DNA from: Pseudomonadota bacterium
GTDB taxonomy: Bacteria; Pseudomonadota; Alphaproteobacteria; Rhizobiales; Methylopilaceae
Assembly: GCA_023430145.1 (NCBI GenBank)
Contig: JAEZCD010000188.1
Span: 1 to 9,814 of the forward strand
Direction of reading: 5' to 3'
Length of the DNA: 9,814 bases
Shown here piece by piece: positions 7,063-9,814 of this stretch. Numbering within the stretch: the first letter of the stretch is position 1; each line of letters begins with the position of its first letter. The notes under the pieces were generated by a model. That model was not told where the DNA came from, ran no database searches, and saw only the letters and a program-made list of their open reading frames with translations. The position numbers and the translations under genes were made by a program.

Positions 7063-7521
7063 ATGAGGGGCGATAAGCGCGACATCGGCGCCGGCGTGCT
7101 GTTCGTGCTCGCCGGCGGCTTCTTCTGCTTCTATGCGCTCGGTAATCTGAAGCTCGGCACCGCTTTTCGCATGGGGCCGGGCTTCTTCCCGGTGCTGGTC
7201 GGCGCGATCCTGCTGGCGCTCGGCCTCGCCACTCTCGTGCGCGGCCTCCTCGCCGGGCCGGCGCCGCTGAACGGCGGCATATCCTGGCGGGCGGTCATCC
7301 TCATCACGCTGGCGCCGGTCGCCTTCGGACTCGCCTTGCCGCGGCTCGGCTTTCTCGCCGCGCTCGTGCTCGCCGCAGGTCTCGCGGCGTTTGCGAGCGT
7401 GCGCATGAACCCGCGCATGGCGGCCGCCGTGGTGCTGGTGCTGACGGCGTTCTCGGCGCTGGTCTTCACCTACGGGCTCGGACTGCCGCTGCGCCTCGTC
7501 GGCCCCTGGCTCGAGTTCTGA
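7063..7521 (+). CDS. tctB: TctB-family small membrane subunit of a TTT transporter
   Basis: A 152-residue hydrophobic protein, the usual TctB length, with four or so membrane segments: about residues 7-26, 38-64, a long stretch around 75-110, and 116-140. The marks are RDIGAGVLFVLAGGFF near the start, then GTAFRMGPGFFPVLVGAILLALG, which is the characteristic TctB segment. TctB is the poorly conserved small subunit that pairs with TctA in the cytoplasmic membrane to take up the ligand delivered by the binding protein. The frame is open back to 6991, with ATGs at 6991 and 7045. The ATG at 7063 is preferred because it places the charged MRGDKRD just before the first helix, as in relatives; the GGGA upstream is a weak ribosome site. 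It sits between the molybdenum subunit gene (75 bp gap) and tctA (10 bp gap). Confidence 0.9.
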   Translation: MRGDKRDIGAGVLFVLAGGFFCFYALGNLKLGTAFRMGPGFFPVLVGAILLALGLATLVRGLLAGPAPLNGGISWRAVILITLAPVAFGLALPRLGFLAALVLAAGLAAFASVRMNPRMAAAVVLVLTAFSALVFTYGLGLPLRLVGPWLEF

Positions 7522-7531
7522 GGCGCCGGGC

Positions 7532-9037
7532 GTGGAACTGATCGACAATCTCGCCCTCGGCTTCGCCACCTCGCTGACGCTGAGCAACCTCTTCTACTGC
7601 TTCGTCGGCGCCGTGCTCGGCACGGCGATCGGCGTCCTGCCGGGCCTCGGCGCCCCGGCGACCATCGCCATGCTCCTGCCGATCACCTTCACGATGGAGC
7701 CGACCTCGGCGCTCATCATGCTGGCCGGCATCTTCTACGGCGCCGCCTATGGCGGATCGGTCACGGCGATCCTCGTCAACCTGCCGGGCGAATCCTCCTC
7801 GGCGGTCACGGCGCTCGACGGCTACCAGATGGCCCGCCAGGGGCGCGCCGGCCCGGCGCTCGCCATCGCCGCCATCGGCTCCTTCGTCGCCGGCACGATC
7901 GGCACCCTCGTCATCGCCCTGTTCTCGCCGATCCTCATCGAGCTCGCCCTGCAGTTCGGGCCGGCAGAGTATTTCTCGCTGATCGTCCTCGGCCTCATCT
8001 CCTCGGTCGCGCTGGCGCACGGCTCGGTGCTGACGGCGCTCGCCATGATCGCCTTCGGCCTGCTGCTCGGTACGGTCGGAACGGACCTCTACACCGGCAC
8101 AGCGCGCTTCGGCTTCGGCGTCGACGAGCTCCTCGACGGCCTCGACATCGTCCCGGTGGCCATCGGCCTGTTCGGCATTCCGGAGATTCTCCGCACCCTC
8201 GAGAACGAGCACGACCGGCCGAGCCTGATCCGCCGCGTCACCGGGCTGATGCCGACCCGCGCCGATCTTGCGGCGAGCTGGGCCGCCATCCTGCGCGGCA
8301 CCGCGCTCGGCAGCTTCCTCGGCATCCTGCCGGGCGGCGGCGCGACGCTCTCCTCCTTCATGTCCTACGCCTTCGAGAAGAAGATCGCCCGCGATCCGTC
8401 TAGATTCGGCAAGGGCGACATTCGCGGCGTGGCGGCGCCCGAATCGGCCAACAATGCCGGCTCGCAGACCTCCTTCATCCCGATGCTGACGCTCGGCATA
8501 CCGTCGAACCCGGTGATGGCGCTGATGATCGGCGCCCTGCTCATCCAGGGCCTGCAGCCGGGGCCGAACATCCTCGCCCAGCAGCCGACACTGTTCTGGG
8601 GCCTCGTCACCTCGATGTGGATCGGCAACCTGATGCTGCTGGTCCTCAACCTGCCGCTGATCGGCATCTGGATCCGGCTGTTGACGGTGCCGTACTACTT
8701 CCTGTTCCCGGCGATCATCGTCTTCTCGGCGATCGGCGTCTATACGGTGAACAACAGCGTCGTCGATCTGTACTCGCTCGCTGTGTTCGGCGTGCTCGGC
8801 TATCTGATCTACAAGCTCGGCTGCGAGCCGGCGCCGATGCTGCTCGGCTTCATCCTCGGGCCGATGCTGGAGGAGCAGCTCCGGCGGGCGATGATCGTCT
8901 CGCGCGGCGATCCGATGATCTTCGTCGACCGGCCAATCAGTGCGGGACTGCTCGCCTTCAGCGCCCTCCTGCTGGCGCTGACCGCATTGCCGCTGATCGC
9001 CAAGAAGCGCGAGGAAGTGTTCGAGGAGGCGGGGTGA
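7532..9037 (+). CDS. tctA: TctA-family large membrane subunit of a TTT transporter
   Basis: A 501-residue polytopic membrane protein of standard TctA length, with roughly ten to twelve hydrophobic segments. TctA is the main translocating subunit of the secondary, ion-driven tripartite tricarboxylate transporters. Diagnostic motifs are VLPGLG (PGLG at 37-40), YGGSVTAILVNLPGE (73-87), ILPGGGATLSSF (PGGG at 267-270) and PESANNAGSQTSFIPMLTLG (from 303), the internally duplicated signature of the family. The start is the GTG at 7532, because GAGG at 7520-7523 overlaps the tctB stop and lies 8 bases upstream, and the resulting MELIDNLALGF matches family N-termini. With tctB and the binding protein it completes the transporter. 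No classical terminator follows; the long palindrome after 9045 may serve. Substrates of characterised members include citrate, aromatic carboxylates and other organic acids; this one's is unknown. Confidence 0.97.
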   Translation: MELIDNLALGFATSLTLSNLFYCFVGAVLGTAIGVLPGLGAPATIAMLLPITFTMEPTSALIMLAGIFYGAAYGGSVTAILVNLPGESSSAVTALDGYQMARQGRAGPALAIAAIGSFVAGTIGTLVIALFSPILIELALQFGPAEYFSLIVLGLISSVALAHGSVLTALAMIAFGLLLGTVGTDLYTGTARFGFGVDELLDGLDIVPVAIGLFGIPEILRTLENEHDRPSLIRRVTGLMPTRADLAASWAAILRGTALGSFLGILPGGGATLSSFMSYAFEKKIARDPSRFGKGDIRGVAAPESANNAGSQTSFIPMLTLGIPSNPVMALMIGALLIQGLQPGPNILAQQPTLFWGLVTSMWIGNLMLLVLNLPLIGIWIRLLTVPYYFLFPAIIVFSAIGVYTVNNSVVDLYSLAVFGVLGYLIYKLGCEPAPMLLGFILGPMLEEQLRRAMIVSRGDPMIFVDRPISAGLLAFSALLLALTALPLIAKKREEVFEEAG

Positions 9038-9044
9038 GCCTCTT

Positions 9045-9166
9045 CCCTCTCCCGCAGGGAGAGGGTGCCCGCGAAGCGGGCGGGTGAGGGGCTACCGAGT
9101 ATCAGGACGATCGCCGTAACCCCTCATCCGGCCGCTTCGCGGCCACCTTCTCCCCCTGGGAGAAGG
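9045..9166. repeat. Long intergenic palindromic repeat element of nested hairpins
   Basis: A ~122-bp imperfect palindrome lies between the convergent tctA and minus-strand genes. Left arm: a 9-bp hairpin (9045-9053/9057-9065) and a 6-bp hairpin GCCCGC-GAA-GCGGGC (9067-9081), then GGGTGAGGGG (9082-9091). Right arm: CCCCTCATCC (9120-9129), a 6-bp hairpin GGCCGC-TTC-GCGGCC (9130-9144), and a 9-bp hairpin (9146-9154/9158-9166). The two arms are near reverse complements of each other, so the whole can fold either as one cruciform or as four small hairpins. The CCCCTCATCC...CTTCTCCC text is one I recognise as a widely dispersed intergenic repeat in rhizobia and other proteobacteria. It may act as a bidirectional transcription stop. 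Copy number cannot be judged here. Confidence 0.8.
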
Positions 9167-9179
9167 AAGAAAAGGCGCA

Positions 9180-9584
9180 TCACCCATCCATGCGTGGCCG
9201 AGAGGAAACCTCCTCCACCTTGAGGCTTCGTCCCCAGACGTCGAAGAACTCGCCTTCGTTGAGGATCAGCCGGTCGCGCCTGAGCCGCGCCTCGAGCTCG
9301 CGCAGGCGGCTTCGCGCGACCGCATCGGGCGCCGGGCCGCCGCCACTACCCTGCGTCGGAAAGAACGCCGCCCCGTCCCAGCGTACGCCGGCGCCGGCGA
9401 ACATGCGCGCCACCGCGTGCCAGTCCGTCTCGTCACCGATGACGTGCAGCCAGGTGGAGGCGAGCGGCTCCGGCCGCGGCTCCTCGATGCGCATCAGCAC
9501 GACGAGCGCGGTGAACGGGCCGAGCCGCGCGAAGCTGCGGGAGAGCCAGAGGTCGAAGTCGGTCGCGGGATCAGAAGTCGACAA
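9180..9584 (-). CDS. Hypothetical protein, probable TTG start
   Basis: I do not recognise this family. The proposed product is about 134 residues, cytosolic, with no signal peptide or membrane span of usual length. A hydrophobic strand (FTALVVLMRI) lies near residues 23-32. The middle is rich in Trp and acidic residues (STWLHVIGDETDWHAVARMF), and a charged, probably helical segment follows (RSRLRELEARLRRDRLILNEGEFF). The frame stays open to 9800, but codons upstream of 9584 translate to Arg/Ser/Ala-rich text typical of a shadow of the neighbouring gene. TTG at 9584 is chosen because GGAG (complement of 9592-9595) lies 7 bases upstream and DPATDFDLWLSR looks like real protein. An ATG at 9494 would drop the conserved-looking first 30 residues. 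It overlaps the upstream gene's end by 14 bases, implying coupled translation. Confidence 0.7.
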   Translation of the reverse strand: MSTSDPATDFDLWLSRSFARLGPFTALVVLMRIEEPRPEPLASTWLHVIGDETDWHAVARMFAGAGVRWDGAAFFPTQGSGGGPAPDAVARSRLRELEARLRRDRLILNEGEFFDVWGRSLKVEEVSSRPRMDG

Positions 9585-9814
9585 CCGGTGTCTCCGGCAC
9601 GTAGCGGTCGAACAGGGCCCAGAACGGCGTGCCGGTCTCGGCCGCGTACCAGGCCTCGAAGCCGCGCAGCGCCTCGGCCGGCGGCAGCTCCGGGCCGGCG
9701 CCGCCGAGCGTGGTCGCGACGACGCCGTCGAGGAACGGCTGCAGGCGGTCGAGCACCAAGGTGCGGCGCCCGGAATCCTCGTCCCAGCCGAGCGCGGCAC
9801 GGACGGCTGCGCGG
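9571..9814 (-). CDS. Hypothetical protein, C-terminal part, 5' end outside the window
   Basis: This is the last 80 or so residues of a minus-strand gene that runs off the right edge. The frame is open from 9813 and stops at the TGA complementary to 9571-9573. The readable text begins RAAVRAALGWDED, continues with LDRLQPFLDGVVATTLGG and GFEAWYAAETGTPFWALFDRY, and ends VPETPVVDF. It is aromatic-rich and acidic, with amino-acid composition typical of a real protein rather than an Arg/Ser/Ala-rich shadow frame. I do not recognise the family and assign no function. Its stop codon overlaps the start region of the downstream gene by 14 bases, so the two are probably co-transcribed and functionally linked. 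Confidence 0.65.
   Translation of the reverse strand, partial: RAAVRAALGWDEDSGRRTLVLDRLQPFLDGVVATTLGGAGPELPPAEALRGFEAWYAAETGTPFWALFDRYVPETPVVDF
9592..9595 (-). promoter_or_regulatory. Ribosome binding site supporting the TTG start at 9584
   Basis: On the minus strand GGAG lies 7 bases upstream of TTG at 9584-9582, inside the last codons of the upstream gene. It is the main reason for preferring this TTG to the ATG at 9494. Confidence 0.5.

Noticed and set aside
4575..7076. 833-codon plus-strand frame overlapping both hydroxylase genes
   Set aside because: The translation is almost entirely Arg/Ala/Pro and runs through two certain genes in another frame.
9585..9800. N-terminal extension of the 9180 minus-strand gene up to 9800
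   Set aside because: Upstream of the TTG at 9584 the text is Arg/Ser/Pro/Ala-rich, and the other frame there reads as ordinary protein.
1..9814. tRNA or rRNA genes, CRISPR arrays, insertion-sequence transposases, defence or phage genes
   Set aside because: I looked for these and saw none: no repeat-spacer pattern, no transposase or integrase motifs and no tRNA-like cloverleaf in the gaps. This was by eye only.

Overview
This is a GC-rich window. Its coding style, the alphaproteobacterial-type GroEL C-terminus (a GGM-rich tail ending MDY) and two families of intergenic palindromes point to an alphaproteobacterium, probably of the Rhizobiales/Hyphomicrobiales; I cannot name a genus. It joins a housekeeping locus (the 3' end of groEL) to an accessory catabolic cluster, followed by an unidentified gene pair at the right edge.

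Layout. 1-695: the last ~230 codons of groEL, followed by a strong rho-independent terminator (726-757). 800-888: a compact double-hairpin element with imperfect inverted ends, probably a non-coding intergenic repeat. 955-1890 (minus): a LysR-type regulator, divergent from the plus-strand operon. 1891-2090: the shared regulatory region, with two dyads. 2091-9037: a six-gene co-oriented cluster. In order it encodes an alpha/beta hydrolase resembling 2,6-dihydroxypseudooxynicotine hydrolase, a Bug/TctC-type periplasmic binding protein, a small [2Fe-2S]x2 subunit and a large molybdopterin subunit of a molybdenum hydroxylase, then the TctB and TctA membrane subunits of a tripartite tricarboxylate transporter (TTT). 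9045-9166: a long imperfect palindrome between convergent genes. 9180-9814 (minus): two overlapping genes that I do not recognise, the upstream one cut by the window edge.

How the genes may work together. The periplasmic protein would capture a substrate and TctBA would import it. The molybdenum hydroxylase would add a water-derived oxygen, typically next to a ring nitrogen or on an aldehyde carbon, and the hydrolase would cleave a C-C, ester or amide bond. The LysR protein probably switches the operon on in response to the substrate or an intermediate. The two oxidoreductase genes sit between the binding-protein gene and the membrane genes of one transporter, which argues that transport and oxidation serve the same molecule. 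The substrate is not known from sequence; an N-heteroaromatic acid or ketone (pyridine/nicotinate-like) is the best guess. The large subunit has no haem c motif and no FAD subunit is present, so the electron acceptor is an open question. This putative import-hydroxylate-hydrolyse module is the most interesting content of the window.
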